In this document: piece by piece, positions 6,465-16,050 of the stretch
How the letters are laid out: every line of letters begins with the position of its first letter
How positions within the stretch are numbered: position 1 is the stretch's first letter
Assembly: GCF_030657435.1 (NCBI RefSeq)
Contig: NZ_JAUTWS010000034.1
Coordinates: 1 to 64,000 of the forward strand
Source: Paracraurococcus lichenis
GTDB taxonomy: Bacteria; Pseudomonadota; Alphaproteobacteria; Acetobacterales; Acetobacteraceae
Length of the DNA: 64,000 nucleotides
Direction: 5' to 3'
The notes under the pieces: model-generated
What the model saw: the letters and a program-made list of their open reading frames with translations, nothing else
Told to the model about the DNA's origin: nothing
Database searches by the model: none
Translations under genes and position numbers: made by a program

Positions 6465-9361
6465 CACCCTCCGTCGCACTGCCGGCAGCCCGCCTCCCTG
6501 CCCTCCTGTTCGGTGTGGCCGCGGTGGCGTTGAGTCTGGCCCTCATCCCGCGCGGATGGGAATTGGCGCAGTTGCGCCTGGAGGCCGGCGATCCCCGGCG
6601 TGCGGTCACCATCCTGGAAGCCAGGATGGCGGCCGGCGATCATTCCCCGGCGACTGTCGCCGCCCTCGCACGGGCACGCGCCGACGCGGGGGATCCGGTG
6701 GGCGCCGCCCAGCTGCTGCAGGCCCTGGCCGCGCAACGGCCGCGCGATGCGGCGGTGTTCACGGCCCTGGCCGGGTTGCAGCGCACGATCGGCGATGCCG
6801 AGGGACTGACCCGCACGCTGGAGCGTCTGCAGACGCTGGCGCCAACCGCGGCCCAGCAGCGCGAACTGGCCAGGCTCTACGCGGCCGCCGGCCGCACCGT
6901 GGAGCAGCGTGCCGCTCTGCGCCGTCTCGTCGCCGACAAGACGGCGGAGGTGGAGGACTATCTGGTCCTGGCGCGCCTGGAGGCCGCGCTGGGGCAGCCA
7001 AGTGCCGGCGTCGCAGCCCTGCGCGCCCTCGGGGGGCGTCGACCGGGTGCGGTGGATGCCAGCGTGGTTGGGCTCGAGCTGAGCTTGCTGCTCGCCAGTG
7101 GCGAGGCGGACCAAGCCTTCCAGCGCGCCACCGACTGGCTGCAGCGGCAGCGGCGCGATCTGGCCCAGGCCGGGCCGCTCCTTGCCGGCAGTCTCACCAT
7201 GGGGGGGCGTCCGGATCTCGCGGCTGCCCTCCTGCAGCCCTACGCCGGCATGGGGGCCGCGCCACGGCTCGTCACCGCGCTCGCCCAGGCCGAGAACGAT
7301 GCCGGGCATCCCGCGGCCGGCCTGCAACGCCTCGAACAGCTGGATGCCACCGGCGGGGAGGAGAACGGCCAGTCCGCCCTGCTGCGTCTTCGCCTCGCCC
7401 TGGTCGTGAGCGACGTAGACCGCATCCTGGCGGCGGCTGAGCGTCTCGGCTGGCCAGCCGTGCCGGACGATCTCGTGTCGCCGGTGATCGCCGCGGCCCT
7501 GGCCGCCGGGCAGCCCGCACCACTGCAGCGTCTGGCTGCGCTCGACGAGGCGCGCCTGGCGGTTGCCCCGGTGTCCGCGGCGGAGCTCCGCCTGGCCCTG
7601 GGCGATGCCGCGGAGGCGCGACGCTGGAGCGATCGTGCCGCCGCGGCCGTCGCAGGCCGGCCCGACCTGGCCCTGCAGCTGGCCGCGCTGGAACTCCGGC
7701 TCGGCCGGCGCGACCGGGCCGGCGCCCTGCTCGGCCCGGTGCTGACCGACCCGGCACTGCCGGCCGCCGCGCTGCCCACGGCGGCTCGCCTGTTCATCCG
7801 GGCCGGGCGCGCCGGCGAGGCAGCGACGGCCTTGGCAACGCTGCGCCGGGACCGCCCCTCCCCCGAAGCCGAGATGGCCTGGGCTTTGGTCGCCACGGCT
7901 GCCGGCCGCGGCGAGGCTGTTGCCGCCTGGCTTGCCGCGCCTGGACGCGTCGGGCTGCCCGACGCCCTGTTGCGCGACCTGGTGCACCTCGCCATGGATG
8001 CCGGGACACGCCGCCCGGCGCTGGCCCTGGCAGAGCGGTTGGCCGCGGCCTCCGGCCGTGCCGAGGACGGGCTGCTCCTGATCCAGTTGCTGCTCGATGC
8101 GGGGCAGCCGCGACGGGCCCTGGAGCGTCTGCGCGCGCTCCCGGCGGGCGCGGCGGTGCCCGAGACGCTGCGTGAGGCCGTGCTGATGGAGGCCTGGCGC
8201 CAGGGGGCACCCGTCCAGGAGGAGGTGCGGGCCCTGGCACGGCGGCGGCTCGCGGCGGCGGCAACGCCAGCCGAGCGCGAGGCTGCAGTCACCCTCCTGC
8301 TGGCGCTGCAGGCGCATGCCGAGCTGCTGCCCGTGCTGCGGACGCTGGCGCTCCAGGCGCCCGAACGCTGGCTTTGGGCGCACGGCACCGCGGCGGCGGC
8401 GGCCGGACGCGAGGGCGAGGCGGTTGCGCTCTGGCTCGAGCTCGTCGGTCGTCCGGCCCTGCCGGCGGCGCTGCGACGGCAGCTCGCCTTCCGGCTGCTG
8501 GAGGCCGGCGACAAGCGGGCGGCGGAGCGGGCCTTCCGCACCCTCGCCGCCACCGCGCCGCCAGACAGTCCCGATGTCCGCCAGCTGCTGTTCCTCTGGG
8601 GGCCGCGGCCGGGTGCGGCGGAGCTGCAATGGCTCGAGGCGCGCGGGCGGCAGGCGGACGCGGGGGAGCAGGCCGCCTGGATGCGCATCCTCACCGACCG
8701 TGGCGCACCAGCACGGGCCATCGCGCTCTATCGTGCCGAGGCCCGCGACAGCGTGCCCGAGCCGCTGCTCGACGCCTATCTCGGGGCGTTGGAGGCGCAG
8801 GATGACCGCGCCGCCCTCGCCGCGGCGGTGCGGGCGGCGCTGCCGCAGGCCCGGGCGGCGGGCCCGCTGCGGCATCTGGCCCGCCTGGCCGCCCGCACGG
8901 GCAACACGGCGCTGGAGCAGCAGGTCCTGGAGCGCCTGGTGGCGACTGGCGAGAGCGGCCCCGACGTGCAGTACCGGCTCGGCGCCCTGGCCTATCTCCG
9001 GCGGGACCGGGAGACGGCGGAGCGGTTGCTGTCGGGCTTTGTGGCGGCGACCGGGGGCAATGCCGAGAGCTGGACCTTGCTCGGCGACCTCGCGGCCGGA
9101 CGGCGCGAGACCGCCGTGGCCCGGCAGCGCTACGGCGAGGCGCTGCGCCGAATCGACGCCGCGGGCGATCGCTCGCGCCAGGCCCGTGCCGCCCGGGCGC
9201 ACCTGCTGCACTGCCTGGGACAGGAGACGGAGGCGGTGCGGCTCTACGAGGCGCTGCTCGCCGAGCGGCCCGGCGATGACACGGTGCGCGCCGATTATGC
9301 GGCCATGCTGCTCGGCCAGGGTGCCTTGCAGCGGGCCCGCGAGATACTAGGCAGCCGATGA
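6461..9361 (+). CDS. PelB-like inner-membrane-anchored TPR protein (N-terminal part of PelB)
   Basis: 966 aa from ATG 6461, which overlaps the upstream stop by four bases. One membrane segment lies near residues 10-30, followed by about 900 residues of Ala/Leu/Arg-rich helical hairpins that read as TPR units (for example the closing repeat LYEALLAERPGDDTVRADYA). In Pseudomonas, PelB (1193 aa) has the same membrane anchor and about 19 TPRs in the periplasm and then a 16-strand barrel in the outer membrane. Here the protein ends after the TPRs and the barrel is a separate gene directly behind, overlapping by ATGA. Role: periplasmic scaffold that guides the polymer and organises the modifying enzymes. 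Confidence 0.8.
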   Translation: MTPSVALPAARLPALLFGVAAVALSLALIPRGWELAQLRLEAGDPRRAVTILEARMAAGDHSPATVAALARARADAGDPVGAAQLLQALAAQRPRDAAVFTALAGLQRTIGDAEGLTRTLERLQTLAPTAAQQRELARLYAAAGRTVEQRAALRRLVADKTAEVEDYLVLARLEAALGQPSAGVAALRALGGRRPGAVDASVVGLELSLLLASGEADQAFQRATDWLQRQRRDLAQAGPLLAGSLTMGGRPDLAAALLQPYAGMGAAPRLVTALAQAENDAGHPAAGLQRLEQLDATGGEENGQSALLRLRLALVVSDVDRILAAAERLGWPAVPDDLVSPVIAAALAAGQPAPLQRLAALDEARLAVAPVSAAELRLALGDAAEARRWSDRAAAAVAGRPDLALQLAALELRLGRRDRAGALLGPVLTDPALPAAALPTAARLFIRAGRAGEAATALATLRRDRPSPEAEMAWALVATAAGRGEAVAAWLAAPGRVGLPDALLRDLVHLAMDAGTRRPALALAERLAAASGRAEDGLLLIQLLLDAGQPRRALERLRALPAGAAVPETLREAVLMEAWRQGAPVQEEVRALARRRLAAAATPAEREAAVTLLLALQAHAELLPVLRTLALQAPERWLWAHGTAAAAAGREGEAVALWLELVGRPALPAALRRQLAFRLLEAGDKRAAERAFRTLAATAPPDSPDVRQLLFLWGPRPGAAELQWLEARGRQADAGEQAAWMRILTDRGAPARAIALYRAEARDSVPEPLLDAYLGALEAQDDRAALAAAVRAALPQARAAGPLRHLARLAARTGNTALEQQVLERLVATGESGPDVQYRLGALAYLRRDRETAERLLSGFVAATGGNAESWTLLGDLAAGRRETAVARQRYGEALRRIDAAGDRSRQARAARAHLLHCLGQETEAVRLYEALLAERPGDDTVRADYAAMLLGQGALQRAREILGSR

Positions 9362-11022
9362 CATCCTCACTCCCCTGCGGCGCCCTGGCTGTGTTGACCA
9401 TGCTGACCGTGCTGCGGGCCGCGACCGCAGCCGCCCAGCCCACGCCGGACGCTACGCCACCTCTGCCCGCTACCACGCTGGAACAGCGGGGCGCGGCGGC
9501 CGAGGCGCCGGGGGACCAACCAGCGCCGGTAGCGACCGAGGCGGTCACCCTCCTGCTGCCCGGGACCGCCGGTGCCACGCTGCGCCAGGAGGGCCGCGAG
9601 GCACTGCTCGCCTTTCCGCGCGCCTTGCCGCCAATTGATGCCCCTGGCCTCATGGCGCGCGCGGCGGGCCTGCTGGACGGGGTCAGTCTCGGTTACGACA
9701 CCCTGCTGCTGACCCTGGCGCCGGAGGTCACCCTGACCCTGGAGCCGGGCCGGGATGGCTTGCAGCTCCGGCTGGTGCGGGCACCGGGAACGGCATCGGC
9801 CTCCCCGACTGACGAGCCGGCGGCAAGGAGCGCCGCCACTGATGCCGGGCAATCGCTGCGGCTGCGGCTGCTCGCGGCGCAGCTGCTGGTGCAGACGGGA
9901 CGGCTGAGCGAGGCGCGCACGGAATTTGCCGCCCTGCGCGGCGAGATGCCGGACAGTCCCGAGCCGCTCGCTGGAGGGGCTGCCATCGAGCAGCGGACCG
10001 GTCGCTGGCGACAGGCTCTCGCCCTGTACCAGCAGGCGCTCCTGCTCGACCCCGGCGAGCCTGCCAACATCGCCGCCCTTGCCGCCCTCGAGCGGGTCGT
10101 GGCGCCCCGGCTGCGGGCCGATCTGGAGTACCGCGAAACCCAGGGTGGCGTCGGGACGGGGCGGGCCAGCGCCACCGTCGGCGGGCTCAGCGGTCAGCAG
10201 CGCTTCGGCGAAGGCTGGCGTCTTGGCCTGGTGACGGAGATTGCCGGGGTGACGGCGGCGCAAGTGCAGCGGCGCGACGGCACGGTCGGACCGTTCTCGG
10301 GTGAACGGCAACGGGGCGAGCTCTTCCTGCAGTATGACGCGCTGGCGGGGCAGGTGGTGGTTGGGTCGCTGTTCCTCGGCGACACGGCGCTGGGCGCCGG
10401 CCTGCGGGCCGAGCTGCCCGACAGCAGCGGCGTGACCGCGCTGCGGGCCGAGTACCGGCGGCCCAACTGGGACTTCTTTCAAAGCATGATCAACTACGGC
10501 ACGCGCGACCGCTTGGCGGTCGGCCGCCGGCAGCAGCTCATCAGCAATCTCAGCGGCCGGCTGGAGGTCGGGGTGAACCGCTACGGCGTCGCCGGCGATC
10601 GTGACGTCACGGCCACCACCTCGCTGGCCGGAGAGCTGCGCCTCGGTGAGATCGGCGGCCTGCGGGGCCTGTCGGCGGCCTATATCCTCGATGCCGAATA
10701 CCTGCTCCGGCAGGACGAGCGGACCGGACCGGACGGGCAGCGCTTCACGCCGCTCCAGATTGTCAGCCGAGAGGTGCATGCCCTGACCCTCGGCTATGCC
10801 CGGACCTGGGGAGCCTCCCCGGCCGAGGGCATGGCCAACCTCGAGCTGTCGGGCGGCTACGGCGTCGACCGCTACGGCAAGGCCGGGCCGCTGCTCGCCG
10901 GCTCGGTCGGCTACGTCCGTGGCCGGTTCGAGCTGCGGCTGCGCGGCAGCTACGTGGAAAACATCGGCCGCGCCCGGGGCACCACCTCGGTGTTCGGCGG
11001 CGCTCTGACCTGGTACTTCTGA
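9358..11022 (+). CDS. outer-membrane beta-barrel exporter, PelB C-terminal part
   Basis: 554 aa. A hydrophobic N-terminal signal (about 1-27, cut near AAA-QP) is followed by a small beta domain (about 60-135), two TPR-like hairpins (about 160-245) and a beta-barrel from about residue 250 with alternating hydrophobic/polar strands and a terminal aromatic (TWYF-stop), as expected for Bam-inserted porins. The barrel corresponds to the C-terminus of PelB, the pore for Pel export. The extra beta domain ahead of the TPRs is not part of Pseudomonas PelB and might replace the missing lipoprotein PelC; that is a guess. Starts inside the stop of the TPR gene (ATGA); pelD starts two bases after its stop. 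Confidence 0.8.
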   Translation: MTSSLPCGALAVLTMLTVLRAATAAAQPTPDATPPLPATTLEQRGAAAEAPGDQPAPVATEAVTLLLPGTAGATLRQEGREALLAFPRALPPIDAPGLMARAAGLLDGVSLGYDTLLLTLAPEVTLTLEPGRDGLQLRLVRAPGTASASPTDEPAARSAATDAGQSLRLRLLAAQLLVQTGRLSEARTEFAALRGEMPDSPEPLAGGAAIEQRTGRWRQALALYQQALLLDPGEPANIAALAALERVVAPRLRADLEYRETQGGVGTGRASATVGGLSGQQRFGEGWRLGLVTEIAGVTAAQVQRRDGTVGPFSGERQRGELFLQYDALAGQVVVGSLFLGDTALGAGLRAELPDSSGVTALRAEYRRPNWDFFQSMINYGTRDRLAVGRRQQLISNLSGRLEVGVNRYGVAGDRDVTATTSLAGELRLGEIGGLRGLSAAYILDAEYLLRQDERTGPDGQRFTPLQIVSREVHALTLGYARTWGASPAEGMANLELSGGYGVDRYGKAGPLLAGSVGYVRGRFELRLRGSYVENIGRARGTTSVFGGALTWYF

Positions 11023-11023
11023 C

Positions 11024-12022
11024 ATGCTGCCGTCCCAGGATCCCGCTGTCGCACCGCCGCGGCACCTCCTCGGTATCCGTCTGGCCAGCCTGCTGGAAAC
11101 TCTTGCCCTGCTGGGGGCAGGCCTGGCGGTCGATGCGGTGCTGTTCGGCGGCGATCGCTTCGCCGGGATCTCGCCACATCCCTTCGGCGTGGTCGTGCTG
11201 CTGGCTGCCGTGCAATACGGCACGCGCGAAGGCCTGGCCGCCGCCCTGCTGGCCAGCCTCGCCCTGCTGGCCGACCGGCTGCCCGAGCAGGCCTTCGGCG
11301 AGGATCTCTACACCTGGCTGCTGCGGATTGGCAGCGTGCCGGTACAGTGGTTCATCGCCGGGCTGGTCCTCGGCCAGATCCGCGACGGTCACCGGCGGAA
11401 GGCCGAGACCCAGGCCCAGGCGCTGGCCGAGCTGCGCATGCAGGCCGAGGCCATCGTCGCGGCCTATGACCGGCTTGCCGCGAGCCGGGCCGAGCTGGAA
11501 GCGCGGGTGGCGGGGCAGGCGCGCACGGTCCGGGCCATGTACGCCGCCGCACGCGCCATCGAGCAGCAGAGCACGGACGCGGTCCTGATCGGGGTCGCGG
11601 CGCTGGTCCAGTCGACACTGGGCGCACAGAAATTCTCCCTGTTCCTGCTCGATGGCGAGCGGCTGGACCTGGTGGCCACCGAGGGCTGGGGCGCCGCCGA
11701 TCGCCTCGCCAGGCACTTCGACGGCAGCGCGCTGCTGTTCCGGGCGATGGTGGGCGAGCGCCGCGTTCTCACCGCGGTGGAGCCGGCCGGCGAAGCCATC
11801 CTGGCTGGCGAGGGCCTGCTCGCCGGTCCGCTGGTCAGCGAGGAGACCGGGCGGGTCATCGGCATGCTGAAGATCGAAGCGATCCCCTTCACCGAGCTGA
11901 ACCCCTCCGCCGTGCAGAACTTTCGCCTGCTCTGCGAATGGATCGGCACCGCCTATGACAGGGCGCTCCGCTGCGAACGGCTGCGTGGGCAGCAGGCCCT
12001 CGTCATGCCGCTGCTGGGATAG
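11024..12022 (+). CDS. pelD: PelD-like membrane protein with GAF domain, lacking the GGDEF module
   Basis: 332 aa. Hydrophobic segments span about residues 20-115 (three to four membrane helices with short loops), then a coiled coil (about 118-165, rich in Ala/Glu/Arg) and a GAF domain (about 165-325). Pseudomonas PelD is 455 aa because a degenerate GGDEF domain follows the GAF and binds c-di-GMP through an RxxD I-site. Here the reading frame ends with the GAF and pelE starts six bases later, so the receptor module is absent rather than frameshifted. PelD is the scaffold of the PelDEFG synthase complex in the inner membrane. Identity rests on membrane-coil-GAF layout and position between pelB and pelE. 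Confidence 0.85.
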   Translation: MLPSQDPAVAPPRHLLGIRLASLLETLALLGAGLAVDAVLFGGDRFAGISPHPFGVVVLLAAVQYGTREGLAAALLASLALLADRLPEQAFGEDLYTWLLRIGSVPVQWFIAGLVLGQIRDGHRRKAETQAQALAELRMQAEAIVAAYDRLAASRAELEARVAGQARTVRAMYAAARAIEQQSTDAVLIGVAALVQSTLGAQKFSLFLLDGERLDLVATEGWGAADRLARHFDGSALLFRAMVGERRVLTAVEPAGEAILAGEGLLAGPLVSEETGRVIGMLKIEAIPFTELNPSAVQNFRLLCEWIGTAYDRALRCERLRGQQALVMPLLG

Positions 12023-12028
12023 GCCACG

Positions 12029-13123
12029 ATGCGACCCCTGGCGCCGCCCGGCGGCACCGCCCTCCCCTCCCCGTCCGTCTGGATCCGCCTGACAACCGGC
12101 CTGCTGTGCGGGCTGGCGATCTGCGCCGAGATGGTGATCACGGCCGCGGCGCTGCGCGCCCTGGCGCCGCCGGACCTGCTGCTGACCGCGCAGCTTGCCA
12201 CCTCCATCGCCTGCCTCCTGGGCGCCGCAGCGCTGTACCGTTGCGGCGGCCGCGATCCGGCCGGCCTGCTGCTGCTGCTCGCCAGCGCCGTCACCGGGCC
12301 TTTCGGGGCCTTGGGTGGCGGCCTCTGCGCTGCCCTGCGCATCGGCTTTGCCAGCAGCGCCACCCCCTTCGAGCAGTGGTACGCGGCCCTCTTTCCTGCC
12401 GTCGAGGTATCGCCCGTCGAGGCGCTGTACGAGCGGGTCGTGCTGCGCGGCAGCGGGCCGGAGGCCCGGGGCGGCGTCGCCCCTTTCAGCGACATCATGG
12501 CACTCGGCACGGTGCCGCAGAAGCAGGCCGCGATCGCCCTGATCGCCGACGAGTTCCGGCCCAGCTTCGCGCCGGCACTGCTGCGCGCCCTGAACGACCC
12601 CGAGCCGGCCATCCGGGTCCAGGCCGCGACCGCCTCGGCGCGGATCGAGAACCGCTTTCTCGAGCGCGCGCTCGCCCTGGAGGAGCAGCTCGCGGCGGCA
12701 CCGAGGGATCCCGCACGGCTGCTCGCGCTCGCCCGGCACCACGATGCCTACGCCCATACCGGGCTGCTGGATGGTGGCCGCGCGACGGCAGAGCGGCATC
12801 GGGCGCTCGAGCTCTATGAGCGCCTCGCCTGGATGCGGCCCGCCGACCCCGAGTTGGCGCAGGTGATCGGGCGCCTGCTGCTCCGCCTCGATCGCCCGAC
12901 GGAGGCGCTGGACCGCCTGGCACCCCTGGTGAACAGACCCGGCGCCCCGCCGGAGCTCCTGGCCTGGTACCTGGAATGCCTGTACCGGCTCGGCCGCATC
13001 GGGGCACTGCGCCAGGCTGCGGCGCGCCACGGGCAGAGCATCGCTGTCTCGGCGCTGCCGCAGGAGGTGCGCGACATCTGCCGGCTTTGGGCCGAGAGTG
13101 CCGTGGAGGCGACGCCCGCATGA
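12029..13123 (+). CDS. pelE: PelE-like inner-membrane protein of the Pel synthase complex
   Basis: 364 aa. Two membrane helices lie at about 22-75. A cytoplasmic alpha-helical part follows, with HEAT-like helices (about 140-215, including the LNDPEPAIRVQAA repeat) and TPR-like helices (about 230-345). Same layout and length class as PelE, which stabilises PelF/PelD in the synthase complex. Starts 6 bases after pelD; its TGA overlaps the pelF start (ATGA). Assigned by architecture and gene order, as sequence identity in this family is low. Confidence 0.8.
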   Translation: MRPLAPPGGTALPSPSVWIRLTTGLLCGLAICAEMVITAAALRALAPPDLLLTAQLATSIACLLGAAALYRCGGRDPAGLLLLLASAVTGPFGALGGGLCAALRIGFASSATPFEQWYAALFPAVEVSPVEALYERVVLRGSGPEARGGVAPFSDIMALGTVPQKQAAIALIADEFRPSFAPALLRALNDPEPAIRVQAATASARIENRFLERALALEEQLAAAPRDPARLLALARHHDAYAHTGLLDGGRATAERHRALELYERLAWMRPADPELAQVIGRLLLRLDRPTEALDRLAPLVNRPGAPPELLAWYLECLYRLGRIGALRQAAARHGQSIAVSALPQEVRDICRLWAESAVEATPA

Positions 13124-14646
13124 TCTGGATGTCCCGCAAGCCTCTGCCCGAGGCCGACATCTGCCTTGTCCTCGAGGGCGCCTATCCCTTTATCGCCGGC
13201 GGCGTCTCCTCCTGGACCCACGACCTGATCCGGGCGCATCCGGACCTCACCTTCCATCTCGCCACGCTCGCCGCGGACGAGGCTCCCAAGCCCCTGCGCT
13301 TTGATCTGCCGGCCAACGTCATCCAGATGACCACGATCCCGCTGCAGCAATCCGAAGCGCGGCTGACGTCCGGCCGCGGGATCGAGCGCATGATCGGGGC
13401 GCTGCAACGCCCCCTCGCTGGCCTCTTTGCCCGCGGCGGGCTGGCCGAGTTCCGCGCGCTGTTGCAGGTGTTGCGGCAGCACCCCCGCACGGCGACGCGC
13501 GCGGCCTTGATGAACTCGGAGGCGGCCTTCCGGATGGTGGAGGCGATGTACGAGGCCGCCGTCCCGGGCAGCTCCTTCCTGAACTACTTCTGGACCTGGC
13601 GGTCGCTCGCCGGTGGCCTGTTCTCCGTCCTGCTGGCGCCGCTGCCACGGGCCCGCGTCTACCACGCCGTCTCAACCGGCTATGCCGGGCTGCTGGTGGC
13701 CCGTGCGGTCCTCGAGACTGGCCGGCCGGGCCTGCTCACCGAGCACGGCATCTACACCAACGAGCGGCGGGTGGAGATCGCCATGGCGGAGTGGCTGGCT
13801 GACCGGATTCCCGGCTCGCTCGGCATCGAGGCGCGGCGACGCGACCTGCGCGATGTCTGGATCGAGGCGTTCACCGGCTACTCGCGGGTCTGCTACGAGG
13901 CCTGCGACCGCATCACCACGCTCTACGCCGGCAATCAGCTGCTGCAGATACGCGACGGCGCGCCGCCGGATCGCCTGACGATCATCCCCAATGGCGTCGA
14001 CTACGATGGCTTCTCGGCCGTGCCGCGTGATCCGGCGCCCCGCCCACCCACGGTGGCCCTGATCGGCCGTGCCGTGCCCATCAAGGACGTAAAGACCTAC
14101 ATTCGTGCCGCCGCCATCCTGCGCCAGATGGTGCCGGAGGTGCGCGTGCTGCTGCTGGGCCCGACCGACGAGGATCCGGCCTATTTCCAGGAATGCACGG
14201 ACATGGTGGCGCATCTCGGCCTGCAGGAGACCTTCACCTTCACCGGCCGGGTGCGATTGCAGGACTACCTCGGCAAAGTGGACGTGGTCGCCCTCACCAG
14301 CATCAGCGAGGCGCAACCGCTGGTGCTGCTCGAGGCCGGGGCTGCCGGCGTGCCGAGCGTTGCCACCGATGTCGGCTCCTGCCGCGACATGATCGAGGGG
14401 CGTGCCGACGAGGATCCGCCGCTGGGCCCCGGCGGCTTCGTCACCCCCCTCGCCGATCCGGCCGCCACCGCGCGGGGCCTGGCTGCCCTGCTGCTCGACC
14501 CGGCCCTGCGGGCGCGATGCGGTGAGGCGATCCGCCGGCGGACCGAACGCTACTACAACAAGCGGGTGGTCGACCGGCTCTACCGCGAGCTCTACGAGGC
14601 GCATCTGGCCCTGCCCGATGATGCGGCCGAGGCGGCCGCAGCCTGA
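13120..14646 (+). CDS. pelF: PelF glycosyltransferase (GT4), Pel polymerase
   Basis: 508 aa from ATG 13120, chosen because it overlaps the pelE stop as ATGA; an upstream extension would run through pelE. Cytosolic GT-B fold: N-terminal domain with EGAYPFIAGGVSSW near residue 20, the hallmark of PelF; the TEHGIYTNER segment near residue 210; C-terminal nucleotide-sugar domain with IGRAVPIKDV and the E-x7-E pair in SEAQPLVLLEAG. The enzyme polymerises UDP-GalNAc/UDP-GlcNAc into Pel on the cytosolic face. Length is normal for the family (about 507 aa). Precursor genes lie 3 kb downstream. Confidence 0.93.
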   Translation: MIWMSRKPLPEADICLVLEGAYPFIAGGVSSWTHDLIRAHPDLTFHLATLAADEAPKPLRFDLPANVIQMTTIPLQQSEARLTSGRGIERMIGALQRPLAGLFARGGLAEFRALLQVLRQHPRTATRAALMNSEAAFRMVEAMYEAAVPGSSFLNYFWTWRSLAGGLFSVLLAPLPRARVYHAVSTGYAGLLVARAVLETGRPGLLTEHGIYTNERRVEIAMAEWLADRIPGSLGIEARRRDLRDVWIEAFTGYSRVCYEACDRITTLYAGNQLLQIRDGAPPDRLTIIPNGVDYDGFSAVPRDPAPRPPTVALIGRAVPIKDVKTYIRAAAILRQMVPEVRVLLLGPTDEDPAYFQECTDMVAHLGLQETFTFTGRVRLQDYLGKVDVVALTSISEAQPLVLLEAGAAGVPSVATDVGSCRDMIEGRADEDPPLGPGGFVTPLADPAATARGLAALLLDPALRARCGEAIRRRTERYYNKRVVDRLYRELYEAHLALPDDAAEAAAA

Positions 14647-16025
14647 TGGCCGGCATTGGCTTTCCGCTGCGGCGGCTGGCGCAGCAGGACACGCTCAGCG
14701 GCGGCTTGCGCGCCTACCTGCATGCCGGCATCATTTCGTCGGGCCCCTGGCTGCTCACCGTGCTGGCGCTGGGCGGCATCGAGCTGTTCGGGCGGAGCCT
14801 GCTCGCGCCCGAGATGGTGCAACGCTTCTCGCAAGTGGTCATCTACAATTTCGCCTTCTCGCTCGTACTGTCCGGCCCGATTGTGCTGGTGATCACCCGA
14901 CGGCTGGCCGACCACATTCATGCGCGGGACATCAGCGAAGCCCCGGGGATGTTCATCGGCGCACTGGCGGTGATCCTGGCCGTGCAGACCGCCCTCGGTC
15001 TGCCGTTCTACGGGCTGGTCGCGGCCCTGCCGCTGGCCGAGCGGGTGCTGGCGCTCATCGGCCTGCAGTTGGTGGGCGGTATCTGGCTCGCCGCGGCCTT
15101 CATGTCGGCGCTGAAGAGTTTCGATTCCATCACCGCCGCCTTCGCCCTGGGCTTGGCCACCGGCATCGTGGGGGCGGTGGCCCTCACACCCGACTTCGGG
15201 GTGGCCGGGATGCTGGCCGGCTTCAACGCCGGCCTTGCCCTTGTCTTCTTCTGGCTCGCGGCGCGCATTTTCGCCGAGTACCCGCACCCGGTCGCGCGCC
15301 CCTTCGCCTTTCTCGGCGACTTGCGCAGGTATTGGGAGTTCGCCCTCGTGGGGCTGCTCTACAATGCCGCCATCTGGGTCGACAAGTGGATCATGTGGTT
15401 TGCACCGGGACGCTCGGTTGTCACCGGGGGAATGCCGTCCAACCCGGCTTACGATGGGGCGATGTTCCTGGCCTACCTGACCATCGTGCCATCGATGGCG
15501 CTGTTCCTGCTGGCCATCGAGACCCGGTTCTTCGAAACCTATCTGCGCTTCTATCGCAGCATCCGCAACCATGCGACGGCCGCAGAAATCCGGCGCGACC
15601 ATCGCGCCATCCTCCGCGACCTCGGGCAGGGCCTGTGCAGCCTCGCCGTTCTGCAGGCTGCCGTGTGCTACCTGGCCATTCTGGTCGCGCCCGGGCTGAT
15701 CGGCCTGGCCCGCGGCGGAGTGGAAATGGTCTTCATCTTCCGTTTTGGCGCCCTGGGCGCTGCGTGTCACATGCTGCTGCTCGCCGTGATGGTGGTGATC
15801 GCCTATTTCGATTTCCGGAGCACCATGTTGGCCGTCGCCGTCATGTTCTTCGCGCTGAATGCCGGGCTGACCCTGGGCACGCTGTGGCTGGACCTCGGCT
15901 ACCACGGCTATGGCTACTTCATAGCGGCCTTGCTGTCGCTGCTCTTTGCGTATTCAGCCACGGCAACCCGCCTCGTGCGCCTGCCTTACATGACCTTCGT
16001 CGGGAACAACCGTACGCTGCGCTGA
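14646..16025 (+). CDS. pelG: PelG multi-spanning transporter
   Basis: 459 aa, about 12 membrane helices. The conserved start (FxLRRLxxQDTLSG) and ISSGPWLLTVLAL helix are typical of PelG, a MOP-superfamily (Wzx/MurJ-like) protein that moves the growing polymer across the inner membrane with PelD, PelE and PelF. It shares one base with the pelF stop and closes the operon; no strong terminator hairpin is seen before the transposase debris starting 26 bases on. Confidence 0.92.
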   Translation: MAGIGFPLRRLAQQDTLSGGLRAYLHAGIISSGPWLLTVLALGGIELFGRSLLAPEMVQRFSQVVIYNFAFSLVLSGPIVLVITRRLADHIHARDISEAPGMFIGALAVILAVQTALGLPFYGLVAALPLAERVLALIGLQLVGGIWLAAAFMSALKSFDSITAAFALGLATGIVGAVALTPDFGVAGMLAGFNAGLALVFFWLAARIFAEYPHPVARPFAFLGDLRRYWEFALVGLLYNAAIWVDKWIMWFAPGRSVVTGGMPSNPAYDGAMFLAYLTIVPSMALFLLAIETRFFETYLRFYRSIRNHATAAEIRRDHRAILRDLGQGLCSLAVLQAAVCYLAILVAPGLIGLARGGVEMVFIFRFGALGAACHMLLLAVMVVIAYFDFRSTMLAVAVMFFALNAGLTLGTLWLDLGYHGYGYFIAALLSLLFAYSATATRLVRLPYMTFVGNNRTLR

Positions 16026-16050
16026 GTGCCCATCGGCCAGGCACGGCTGT

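Noticed and set aside
6419..9211. 930-codon minus-strand open frame opposite the TPR gene
   Set aside because: Shadow frame: Arg/Gln/Gly-rich without any family pattern, while the plus strand has TPRs and start/stop overlaps with its neighbours.
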